From Lunularia cruciata (lineage: Eukaryota; Streptophyta; Marchantiopsida; Lunulariales; Lunulariaceae): DNA of 64,000 nucleotides. The translations under genes and the position numbers were made by a program. The stretch spans positions 38,814,501 through 38,878,500 of the forward strand of contig OX419761.1 in assembly GCA_948567375.1 (NCBI GenBank), in the 5' to 3' direction. Shown one piece after another: positions 22,851 to 33,600 of this stretch (its first letter is position 1; each line of letters starts with the position of its first letter). Below the pieces are notes generated by a model, which saw only the letters and a list, made by a program, of their open reading frames with translations, ran no database searches and had not been told where the DNA came from.

Positions 22851-24850
22851 AAAAAATTAAGATATGAATACTATTAGATGGATCACCACTTCTACTAACA
22901 AGAAGAGAAAAATATAAATAATATATAGAATAAAATAAAATAAAACAAAAATCTAATAAAAAATAACCAATAGGAAAATAGTAAGATACAGCAAAAATGA
23001 CTTAATAGAAGAAAAGTATGAAAGTGATCTAAGAGAATAATGAAAAATGTGAAAGTGACTACAATGGAAAGTGAAAATCAATGTTTTCTACACATCCTTG
23101 GATTCCACTACAACCACAATCTTGGTTCCAATCAGAATTATAGTCTGAATTCTTTTCACGACCCTAATCATACTCACGATTCATGTCTCATCCCCAATGA
23201 CATGAGCTTCAAATTTCTGCGCGAATGAGTAGAAAACGTCATTCCAAACCGACAATGCCGACCAGGAATAGAAAATATCTATCGAAACCCAATTTACCCC
23301 TCTGGGTAAGTGGTTCAACATCTGACTTGGTAAAAACCAAAACTTGCCTCACGGCTTCAGGTGGGCTCCTTGGTGCGCATGGACTACAGCCTTCTCCGTA
23401 CTGTGAGCGAAATATGCGCTGTGCTCTTCCCAGCAAGGCCGTACTCGTCCTAGTCAAACTGCACTTTTCCCGTCATTCTCTATCATTATGGGAATACCAC
23501 GGAGGAGACAGGGGAGTTCGTTCTGAATCAGGAAGGAATAAACAGACTGAGGGGGTGATTTCGATCAGAGGGGAGCGAAGAGAGAGGAATTCAAGTTTTG
23601 CAGAATGAAAGTAGAGCACAGAAAAAGGATGTTATTCCTATTCATGAGTGCGCTGATACGATCTACTCGTGGAAATTTATTACAGATCTATCTATTTTAT
23701 CAAGTGGTTGCTGGGTGCTCTCACTGCCGACCAACAATCTATACCACGGTTTGCTCTAGCACTTAGCAATCCAGAAGTCCCCACAACTTCCACTACTCTT
23801 TAGAGCAATAGATCTCTAAGCAGAGAAATCTCGGGGAAACTCAGCTAATTCTTAACTACCTTAGTCCAAGATAAGTCTGTAAAGCTCAGAGACGCCGCCC
23901 AATTTTACTCCAAGCAAACAAGCGTACTCTAGGGCTCTCGTTTCCATTCTAAAGCGCAACAACACTACGAAACATCAAATTCTGGTATCAACCATGAACG
24001 AAACAAACGCTTGACTGCCATAGCCAGTCACAATCTTCTCGTACTAAACCTGGTATCTTCAATGACGCTCTGTTGAGTTAAATCATGTCAGACCGCACAC
24101 ATACTCGCTTACTGCTACAATAAGATGGAGGTAAGCGCACTTTTTGGGACTGGTGTAAACCCGTCTCAAAACCTAATGATAACTTCTCCGATGTGAACAG
24201 TTCCGATACTGCCAAACTATCTGAGAAATAAGCAGTGAGCCCTGGAACACGTCCATTCATTGGAAGGAATAAGAAACTTCAAACCAGGAGGTACACTTTA
24301 TCCTGTTCGGCTCAAAATCTCCTTAGTCGATCCATGAAAAATGAGATGCCTGGTCTTGGTTTTTGCGTTGGTGTCATACATACATATATATATAGCCCTT
24401 GTAAATGTTCTATTTTGCATGTACACTGTATCAAAAGTCGCAAGGCCTGAGGATATGTGTGATTGGAGAGTACGTTCCGCTCTGTGCACGTCAGTGCTTG
24501 ATCGAGCATCGTATTGAGCATCAGATCTCACCTGAAGTCGACTGGGTATCTCTCAGGAACGGGCAAGGCGACGCCGGGGCCCAAGTACGAACTGCAGATA
24601 TGCATGTATTGTACATTGCTGCTTCTATTCAGAATTTGTCCTATAATGGTTCACATGTCCGTTTACATAATGGCACTTCTATTTGAATCTATTCTGTAAC
24701 GGTTCGAAATTGACTCATTTGCATGTGCGTTTTTGTTGCGAACGTGCGAGCGCTTCTCGAGAAGTACAACTTACTTTGCACTGAGAGAAAAGGCCGACCT
24801 CATAGAACACACGAAAGATGGGAAGCCGTACAAGGGAGAGACAAAAGAGG

Positions 24851-24875
24851 TAGAATGGGGCTAGGCCCCATTCTA
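24851..24875. repeat. Perfect 11-bp hairpin with 3-base loop
   Basis: TAGAATGGGGC, loop TAG, GCCCCATTCTA. The arms are exact reverse complements. It is a GC-rich palindrome; no poly-T follows, so a terminator role is not suggested. Confidence 0.9.
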
Positions 24876-24983
24876 AGTTTGCACGTAGCATAGAAGTTAA
24901 GGATCTGCAATTAGAGAAAAAACATTAGCAAGGTAGTTTCCCGATCTATTAAGCCGTTCCCTTCTGTTCTCGCGAGGCACAGC

Positions 24984-25068
24984 CTCGTCACAGACGATTG
25001 GACAGAACCCCGCCTCAAATTGCATTTCCAGCTGCTGTGTCCTCTGGCAGCCAATCGTCACAGACGAG
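24984..25068. repeat. 18-bp near-inverted repeat pair with a non-inverted core
   Basis: CTCGTCACAGACGATTGG (24984-25001) and CCAATCGTCACAGACGAG (25051-25068). The outer bases are inverted complements, but both share CGTCACAGACGA in direct orientation, because that core is itself nearly palindromic. Function unknown. Confidence 0.8.
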
Positions 25069-26316
25069 GACAGAGCCTGACGAGGACTTAAGTGACATCC
25101 GCATAGTATATGATGCATGGCCGTATGGGAAGGAGCGTGTGAACCTAACGATACTCGGTGATTTGCCACTGACTTGACTTGAATAGCTTAACATCTCATG
25201 TCCGTGCAATTGGAACTAAGCTCGATTAAAAATCACACGCCCACATGCAGTAGTCCACATTCTGCCTCAGTAGGCAGCTTGCCTTGTCCAGCTGGGCTAA
25301 AATATTGTTTCGCGGCGGCAAGGCTAGAAATCCTTACAACTGACACATGGACCAAGTTCCACCTGCAGTCGAATGGAGCACCATGTACTGTACGTCACCA
25401 CTGTAACTCCCACCCAGAAGGCCTAATTGGCGAGGAGGAAAAGTTCGTCCTAAATAAAGGAGCGGTGTGAATAGATTCTCTGTTCAACGAGCAGGTAAGC
25501 GAGCGGTCGACTTCGATTACCAACCGAAGTGATGCTGATGCACCCTCCCTTCGGATAGTCTCAATACATTCCGCCTAAACGTGGCAGATACCGGGGATGC
25601 TAACAGACTCTTGGCGCTCCCGCACCCTAGGAGTATCACCCACCTCTGTCGAGGTGGTGAATTTACTGTTCGAAGCAGGCGGCGCCTTCTCATGCTACCA
25701 GCCCTACTTAATCACGACAGGACGAGCCAACGGTGGTGAGGAGGCCCCAGAGCGAGAGTGGAAACACGGGTGGTACGAAACACACGACAAAACACGGAAC
25801 ATGGTGCCCATTGTGACTGACGTGAAAGTCATACCGGAATTAGACTCCAATTCTACACCCTCAATTCACATGCAACAAAAGTACATGAAATGGATCCGGA
25901 TCCGAGTGCCCAATCAAAACTATGCGCAGTCAAATGGTGGGTTCGTGGCTCCTAGGCTGCCGCCACGCGTACGGTCCACGATTATTTCAATGCATCCAAT
26001 GGGCAGGAGCCAAGTGGAGAGCGTCCGTCTGACTTAGATGGTAGTGAATTGGCTGAGGCCGGAAGAACGGGGAAACGGGGGCCTGTCAAGCGTCCGCCAT
26101 AGCGTGCCTGGTAAGCTCACAAGACGGACAAGGAGATCCATCCGACGAGCGGTGCGGTGATCTTTTGTTCAAGAGGAACAAGAAGACGGACAGCGCGCGG
26201 AATAGAAGGCTTGAGTATCTCCCTAGCTATCACCAGGTGTCCGTTATTGATCCGCCAAGGATTCGCTTCTTTCTAATTTGTCACCGATTCTGTATTTGAG
26301 GGTCAATTGAGCAGAC

Positions 26317-29300
26317 ATGTCTCAGGCTACTGCGATCTGCTGCTGGAAAGTCATGCAAAGTCCTTTCTCCTCTGCTGGATCAGTGAAAGAATATTCAAGG
26401 AAGTTCAAAGTTGGAAGAGATTTTCTCCCAGTGTTGAGGAAGAAAAGGGAAGCAGGGGGGACATCCAGGGAGTGTTATGGAAGGATTGCCGGTAGAATCC
26501 GGACGTTAAATGTGTGTGGTGGTGTTGGTCTCGAGTATCTATCTAGTTGTAAAGGAGGGGTTCTGAGCGGGGTCCCCCTTGACATAGGAAGTGGCGGCCG
26601 CGGAGGCGAGATCAGGAACAGAGCTCATAAAATGGCGACCATGGCAGTGCCGCGCGCGCTCATGGAAGACACATCTGGCGATTATTCGGAGGCTGTTGAC
26701 GTTGAGGTACGGTATCTTCTCTGTTCTGGGATAGATAGAAGTCGTGGCCCTTGGCCACTGCTGATCGCGAAAAATCAAGCATTGCGAATGGTAATTTTGC
26801 AATTCAGGGGAGCTATTTGTGTTTCCTGATCATATTTTACCCTGCATTGTTAAAAGCCTCCCCTGTGTTCGGCACCATGTTCGCTCTCTCGCACCTTACG
26901 GAGCTGTGTCAGCAAAATTGCACTGACTCCAGTGGACGACATTTACTTCAGCATCATGTGAAGAGAGTTCATGGATTTATGGGTAGCTTCAAAGATTCCA
27001 ATGCTTTCCCATTGGACTTTGCAATTCTGACTGTTAATGTCATCTTCCGGATTTTGTGTTTGCAGTCGCAAGAATCTAACTATGGCACGTTCAAGAGTAT
27101 TCCCGATCCATCAAAGGCTGGTGACACGGTTGAACCTTCATCTGCGTACTCAAGATTGGATTCAAAGACAGCTCGCTTGGCCGATTCAGCAACCGCTGCG
27201 TTTTTGCTCCTTCAACTACCCCAAATTATACTGAACACACAAAACTTGCTAGCCGGGAATTACGCTGCACTTTCTGCGGTCCCCTGGATGGTACTACTCT
27301 CTCTGTTTCACTTATTTTAACCGAAGCTGTCTACGATTCTTTTCGTTATTTAAATTTCCTCACTCTGGCACGGAGATGGTTCTCAGGTTTGTTAGACTCT
27401 GGTTTATACCGGATAAACTGCATGTGGAGTGTTTTGTTTCCGCAAGTAACGAGTGATCATATGTGTAACACAACAATCAAACTTTTGCTTATCTGAAGCG
27501 CATTTTTACGCATCTCCTGCAATATCTTTTGGAGAAGGCCATCTCCTGCCCTATAAGTTCCCAGGGAAGTGTGGATATGCTACACTTCAATCTTAGCGAG
27601 CGGTTTTCTTCTAGCCCACGCTTTTCCTTCTTTTCTCACACAACACCTTTAGTTCACATCTCAACGAATGAAAACTCTCGGGATTACTGTTCTAAGAAAT
27701 ATTCGTCGTCGGAGACCATTCACTTCGTAACCGATTGCCCGTAAGGATTGGCTTGGACACTCTTCTCCCGTCGATTTCAGTTGTTGTCAAGAATTTTGTC
27801 CTGTCAAAAATGTTCTACATCCGCGAGCCTCCTACCGGAGCCTTGTGACTATATGCCTGAAACAGACGGGCGTAACTGTAGCCACAGCTAAACTCCGCAG
27901 GTCTCGGTCATCGTGAATGACAGCTCTGCAGAAAATCAGCTTTTGAGCGAAACCGGCTTCATTTAGTTCTTTGTTATTGATGATAAACTAGCTATTTAAA
28001 TCGGTCTTGTTTATCTAATAGTACATAAAGTATCTGGTACAGATGGTTCTTTCACGTTGTCGATTCACGAGTGCATATTAGTTTGGTCTACGTACTAAAC
28101 ATCTGCAAGTATTCTAGGATAAATATTTGATTCCCTTTTTCGGATAAATCGGAGAAGCGAGTTTCTATCCTTGGAGCCTCTCAAGTAACTTTTTTCTGTT
28201 ACTATGCCTACTTATTCACTTACTTGACCTCGTTTGTCATGGTTGTCGTGCCGCAGGGTCAGTTGACGGGTTTGCTGGGAAATTTATCTCTTCTTTCTTA
28301 CTTCGCCGGCAAAAGGGAGAGAGGTGCAATGGTGGTTCAAGCCGTTGGTGTAGTGTCAACTTTGATAGTGCTCATGCAGCTTGCAATAGCTGGAGCGATG
28401 CCACCTGCGGCGTTTGCTATGACTGCAACGACTGTTATTATTGGACTTGTTCTCAATTTCTTAAATTATATTGGTAAACTTAGCCCCGGTTTATGGAGAC
28501 TTTGGGGAGAAGCTGTGAGCATTGGTGGGGTTACAGTCTTGCCTCAGGTATGTTATCTTAAAAATGCATCAAGTATCGTCCTAGGCTATGTAACTCAATT
28601 CGGCGCAAGTAATCAAGAAATCATAGGTTCTAATATAGTATACTTTTATTGCAGGTCATGTGGTCTACCTTTGAACCTTATATTCCTCATAGCATTCTAC
28701 CTGGCGCTTTCTTCGGCGTTTTGGCAGTCACCATGATTATCCTGGTATGTTGTCCAATCCACTGCTTTCCGAACAGATTAATCATATCGGTCATGGTTGT
28801 GATTGCCTTCTTGTGATAGGATATTATCCCATTCTTCTGAGTTCACTGTAATGGACAGTAAAGAAAATGGTCTAAATTGCATGAATAAGCATTGACCGAA
28901 CTGTACCTAGTTGCAGCTTAAGGTGGTTGTAGAAAACATGAAATACCATGAACTTCAAGAACCCCGATGTTCAAATGAGAACAGTTTGTGTCAATGATCG
29001 AATTTACAGGACCGACTTCAGAAACTTCCACCTAAAATTCAGAGCGTTTTAGGAGCTGTATCAGCCTGGACGGCAACGTTATTATTCATGTGGGCACCTG
29101 TTGCGCAATGGGTGAGTCTCTGCTCATCATTCGTGCAGAGTATTTTGCTGTGCGTGGAAATTTATTTATAGTGAACCCGGTTTCTTTCGTGTGTGGTACC
29201 TCTTGGTTGGAGTTTGTAACAGGATTATCGTAAGAAGTAGTCGTATTTCTAATATTTGGATTATCGTTTAACTCTTGTTTTGGCAGTGGACGAATTATCT

Positions 29301-29953
29301 CTACCCTGCCAACATCCGAGGACTCTCTGTGTTTACAGTTTTGTTAGCTATGGTGGGAAATTCGCTACTTCTTCCCCGAGCTCTCTTTACACGGGATCTC
29401 ATGTGGTACGTACTTTCTCTGTCGGCAGATTCTTTAACGAATTCACGTGGTTTGAGATGCTTTTACAGTTGGTATTGACTATTGAGGTTTGGATATTAAC
29501 TGCAACGTCGCCCATTTAGTGGCTACCTCAGTCCCCTTTGCTGATGATACTGGCGTTGAAACAGGTTTACCGGTTCCAGTTGGGGAACTATGCTGCAAGG
29601 TTGGGGAATCCTTCTCAGCATGTACTTGTAAGTGCTTGTACTTCTTCTTTTCCACTTTAGTTTGTGTTGCGAATTAGAGCTTACTCATCTAGTGTGCTGT
29701 CGAAAATGCCTGGAACGTCTCTAAACTTTTGAAACTAGTGTTCGCTTCATTTCGAGGTTGTTTGTTGTCTTCTAATAAAGCCGCAATCTGTATTCACAAC
29801 AGGGTCGAAGTTATTAATGATGTTACATTTTGGGGAGTTAGCGCAACTCTTGCACTTTGGCTGGGTACGATGCTGTGGAGTGATATGAAGGCAAACCAGC
29901 TCAATTCCCCGTTGAGTCCACTGATTGAGCTCATATCAGGCACGCGTAAGTAG
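26317..29953 (+). CDS. MEX1: MEX1-type chloroplast envelope maltose transporter, complete, eight exons, 476 aa
   Basis: Exons with consistent GT-AG sites and phase: 26317-26706, 27066-27290, 28257-28547, 28655-28744, 29010-29111, 29287-29405, 29565-29627, 29803-29953. Joined length is 1431 bp including the TAG stop. Start ATG 26317 is supported by an in-frame TGA two codons upstream (26308-26310). Exon 1 (130 residues) is Ser/Arg/Gly-rich with few acidic residues at first, as expected of a chloroplast transit peptide. The mature part shows family hallmarks: LLLQLPQIILNTQNLLAGN, GLLGNLSLLSYFAGKRERGA, VVQAVGVVST, GLVLNFLNYIG, VLPQVMWSTFEPYIPHSILPG, SAWTATLLFMW, WTNYLYPANIRGLS and MVGNSLLLPRALFTRDLMW. 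Several hydrophobic segments fit a multi-pass membrane protein. Established role in Arabidopsis: export of maltose from starch breakdown across the inner chloroplast envelope at night. The homolog is about 415 aa there; the extra length is mostly N-terminal. The C-terminus (SPLSPLIELISG) also matches the family pattern. No frameshift or stop interrupts it, so it looks functional. Confidence 0.95.
27291..28256 (+). other. Largest MEX1 intron (966 bp)
   Basis: Begins GTACTA after codon TGGATG and ends TGCCGCAG before GGTCAG. No repeat, nested gene or other feature stands out. Confidence 0.85.
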
Positions 29954-31380
29954 ACGCATGTTACTTTAATTCAAATATAATTTAATTAAATGTTTTGTTG
30001 GAGTTTTCTTTTTAAATTAGTGAAACTACTCCCTTTTTCTTGATGGAGGTTTGTTAGAATAGTCAATTTTGTAATGGCGTAGTCGATTGTAATTAGCGCA
30101 TGACACTGCTCGAAGTTGGAAAATAAAAGTAACTTAATCCATGTGTAGTGTATGGGCAATGTTTTACTCTTTCTAATGCTAGAAATTGTTATTTTATAAG
30201 TACACAAAAAATAAGCTGAAGTTTTGCACATTGTTCCTGTATGGATTAATGGCACTTGGGTCTTAGCTATGTATGTACATGGTGAAACTTGTCAAATATT
30301 GCACGTGGCGTGGCCCTATTTGGAAGTTATCTATAACATTTTTATATTATACTTTAGATACCTGTGGATGTACTCCTAAACGCATCTATCTCACTTTAAT
30401 TTTGATGTCTATACAATATATGATTTTTTAATAAATTGGAAAAAGGAAAGAGTATTTCTTTACTGAATTCGTTCTAATGTTTGTTCCTTTAATCTAAAAT
30501 TATTTTCCCGCTGTTTCACTTTAATCAAGGAATATTTCCGGCTCTTTAAATCAGATCCGAATTCTAAAACCATTTGGGACCTTCTCATAATCATGAAATT
30601 TCCTCCTCCTCCTTTTCTTAGTTGTTCTATCCATTGAGTATACACATTATTACTCTGCCATTGCATATCGTACATATTAGTTTCCAAGATCTGTGATATG
30701 TAGGAGAGAAACTAATGAAGACTCTCGAAGAAGACTCGAATGAAGACTCTCGAAGAAGGTATTCAAGACATTTATCATCTTCAAGAGGAAACAAGGTTTA
30801 TATTTTATATTTAACAGATAATCATCTAAATTATATTAATAATTATATATTTTCTAAATTATAAGAATAGATGATATTTAAAAAGTCAAATATAAATTTA
30901 TAATATACTATAGATGAATTTAAATTTAAATTTTATTTTATTTATTTTTACATCGTAACAATTCTATGGATTGAATTTAGTTCTTTGATGGTCTGAATTA
31001 TGTCTATTCAATTTTAAACTAATCTTGATGAACATATTAAAAATTCCAAATAACTTCTCAAGCAATATAACTCTCATAAGATCTTTTATGTCATTGAACC
31101 TTTTTATTTACTACTTTAACTTCAAATTAATTTCTTACGCAGAGAAAAAATAGACTAATTCATTCATGAATAAGATCTTGTAGATATAAATAATTAAAAT
31201 TCTGTATAATTATACAAAATATTACTAAAAACCTCATAAAATGATACACACTGAGACTTTCAATCTTCGCTAATGCTTTGTGCAGATCTTGGTGTATACT
31301 ATAGTTGTAGTTCCCAATCAAACAACCCACAAGTAATTAGAAAATTTATTTCAGCTACTCTTCATGTACGTTATTCTATG
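29954..31380. other. AT-rich 3' flank of the MEX1-type gene
   Basis: Composition shifts to AT-rich within about 50 bp of the stop codon. No gene or recognisable element. Confidence 0.45.
30122..30127 (+). terminator. Possible polyadenylation signal AATAAA for the MEX1-type gene
   Basis: AATAAA about 170 bp after the stop codon, inside an AT-rich 3' flank. Such hexamers occur by chance in AT-rich DNA, so this is weak. Confidence 0.3.
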
Positions 31381-31484
31381 AAAATCTGACCTTCACCAAT
31401 TTTACTGGGTCTTAGGGTCACGAGACCTTAGGCCCAAAGAAGTGTTCTTAGGACCTTTAGGTAGCTTTCTTGGTTTACCCAGCA

Positions 31485-31519
31485 TAGCAGTAGCTGGGGC
31501 TTTGCCCCAGCTACTGCTA
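31485..31519. repeat. Perfect 16-bp hairpin with TTT loop
   Basis: TAGCAGTAGCTGGGGC, loop TTT, GCCCCAGCTACTGCTA; exact reverse complements. Like the hairpin at 24851, the arms end in GGGGC/GCCCC around a 3-base loop. Confidence 0.93.
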
Positions 31520-31634
31520 CCGCTTTGTTCGCTTTTCGAATGAAAGGCCTTGGTGCGTAAGAACATCATACCAAGGATTCTCTCCGGGGTCTTTGATGCT
31601 CTTCACCAACAATTAGGCCCTAGGGAGACTGTCA

Positions 31635-31667
<33 letters not shown>

Positions 31668-31670
31668 AAA
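31635..31670. repeat. (AAGA)n microsatellite
   Basis: About nine tandem GAAA/AAGA units followed by poly-A and a short (CTAA)n run. Confidence 0.9.
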
Positions 31671-31759
31671 AAAACTAACTAACTGCCAGTAAAAAAACTG
31701 CTTTAGTCCCCTGCAGTCTGATCCCGCTTTAGGCTTTTAGGAGTCCAAAAACACATTTA

Positions 31760-32690
31760 AATAATATTTATAAATTTCTAATCAAATATTTATTTTAATG
31801 AAAAGTCCTATAGTATCATACACACTATATTTACTATAAGTTAGATAACTATTGAGATCTAACTTATCATTGTTAAATTATCTTACAATGTTTAGATGAA
31901 AAGACTTAGCATTACGTTCTAACTTAACACAAAGTTTCATAGTTTCTGAATAACTCAAATAAGGATAGTCAAAGTTGGTATGTCTTTACAATTAAAAAAA
32001 AAAAAAGAATAAATACATATGCACTGATACATAAATATGAAAAAATACATAATTTATGAAATAAATAAATAAAATTTACCGTTGCTACAAAATCCAAAAT
32101 TGAAATGAATTTTGTGGATACTATTCCAAATTAAATCTATATTATGAAGGTAATTATGGATTTGTATATAATTTCAACTCCATTTCTAGAGTGTCAAAGG
32201 TGAATTCCAAGAAATGGTTGAATGGTGTATCATTAGTTCCTTTCTTCTTGCGAGCCTTGATGCTAATACTAGTAAGTCAAAATTTGTGTAGATCGATGTG
32301 GACAAGTATGCAATACTTTTCTTTTGACTAGATTGATCAAATTAAATATTAATAAAATCCAAGAAATAATTTCTTTCAAGATTTCTTCCTTTATTCATAG
32401 GTTCTAAATTTTTCTGCATTGATATAGTTTCAAGTTCTAACTCACTAGAATTTATTTTATTTTACTTTACTTGTAAAATGACCAAGATAATCCCAGAAGT
32501 GTACAATAATTTATTTTCTAATCAATTTCATCCCTTAAATTTCACTTTTTAATAAAATAAATAAATATTTTAAATTTTACTCTTTTTTGAAAAAATTCTA
32601 GTTATTCTCTTGCAATTTTATTTATCGAAAATTAAATTATCTATTTGAGGCTATAAAGTAGTTTTAAAATCCTTTCAAAAAAGTGAAAAT
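31760..32690. other. AT-rich sequence without recognisable features
   Basis: Low GC, short A/T runs, no open frame worth listing. Confidence 0.4.
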
Positions 32691-32879
32691 AATTTCTCTT
32701 GGGTGTGATTCTCAATTTCTCATGCTTGGTTTAGCATTGTGTTTCCTTATGATTATGTGCACATATCAATTGCTTATTTCTGATTAGTTCACTTCTTTAA
32801 TCATTCTTGTTTGTTGTTTCCTTAGGTCATGACTTCTTTATTCTTCCTAGACTCATATTGCTATTTGTTTTTCCTCACT

Positions 32880-33600
32880 ATGGAGATTGCAAGGCTTGCA
32901 TTATCACCATAGATGTATGTATATTATATTGATGTATTAATTCAATAGTATGAATAATCAAAAGATATTGTTTCTATAGAGTTTAACAAAGCCTCTACAT
33001 CAACTAAAATTAGCTAAAGGTAGTCATAGCTAAGGTAAAAATAATACTATCTTACAAGATTTTGAAAAAGTGAGCAGCAAAATTTTTGATTCCAGTATAT
33101 CCCGTTTGTATTATTCTTAGATACATGGCTTTGTAGAAAGAGTTGAGAATCTTAGGACTTTTTATGAAATTTTCCTATAGTCTATGGATTGCAAATATGA
33201 AAGAATCCTTAACTTAACTTGTAGTTCAGAATAAGATTACATACTTTTGTAATTATTTCCATCGGTTTAATACATCGGTTTCTACATGACTTTCTATATT
33301 GTAACTTAAGTTACTATGGTAATGAGTAGATTTTGGGTGTATTAATTTCATGAGTATATAAATAATGGAGGAGAAGATACTCATAATACTTTCAATTAGA
33401 AATATCTCTCTTCCATTGAGTTCTCTTATGAGTAATATCTTAGGCCTTGGAGAATAGTGTCACAATGGTTCCCCATCTTTTTAGTTTATGATGTGCTACC
33501 TTAATAGCCATTAGAGGTTCATCTTAAGTGAAAGAAAATTTGGTTTGTATTTTTAGTTCCATAATGAAGACCTCTCTAAAAGGTAGTAGAATTTTCTAAT
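32880..33600 (+). repeat. Inverted copy of LTR-like family B
   Basis: Matches the reverse complement of 43420-44113 in order: ATGTATGT..ATT near 32910, GCTAAAGGTAGTCATAGCTAAG, GTATTATTCTTAGATACATGGCTTTG, AGAGTTGAGAATC, GTAACTTAAGTTACTATGGTAA, ATTGAGTTCTCTTATGAGTAA and CTACCTTAATAGCCATTAGAGGTTCATCTTAAGTGA. Strongly diverged. Confidence 0.55.

Larger units (their letters stand above)
22970..26316. other. GC-moderate upstream region of the MEX1-type gene; no recognised gene
   Basis: Base composition changes sharply from AT-rich repeats to GC-moderate sequence between 22970 and 23230. The region has long frames on both strands (for instance 25597-26037 on +, 146 codons, and 23225-23608 on +, 127 codons) but none shows a domain I recognise. 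The last few hundred bases should hold the promoter and 5' UTR of the gene starting at 26317; I see no convincing TATA box. Confidence 0.45.
31380..31760. other. GC-richer ~380-bp island inside AT-rich DNA with hairpin and microsatellite
   Basis: Composition rises abruptly relative to both flanks. It holds a perfect 16-bp hairpin, a second degenerate inverted pair (CCTTGGTGCGTAAGAACATC.. then ATACCAAGG near 31548-31586) and an AAGA microsatellite at about 31635-31670. I recognise no gene. It could be a short insertion of organellar or other origin. Confidence 0.4.

Noticed and set aside
23225-23608. 127-codon frame upstream of MEX1
   Set aside because: No recognisable motif, overlapping frames of similar length on the other strand, and no splice or context support.
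24851-24875. Hairpin as a Rho-independent terminator
   Set aside because: No U-tract follows and the setting is a plant nuclear genome.
25597-26037. 146-codon frame just upstream of MEX1
   Set aside because: No domain recognised; GC-moderate non-coding DNA gives frames this long by chance. Kept only as a mention in the region entry.
26751-27320. 189-codon open frame as a stand-alone gene
   Set aside because: Its second half is MEX1 exon 2; the first half is intron 1 read through.
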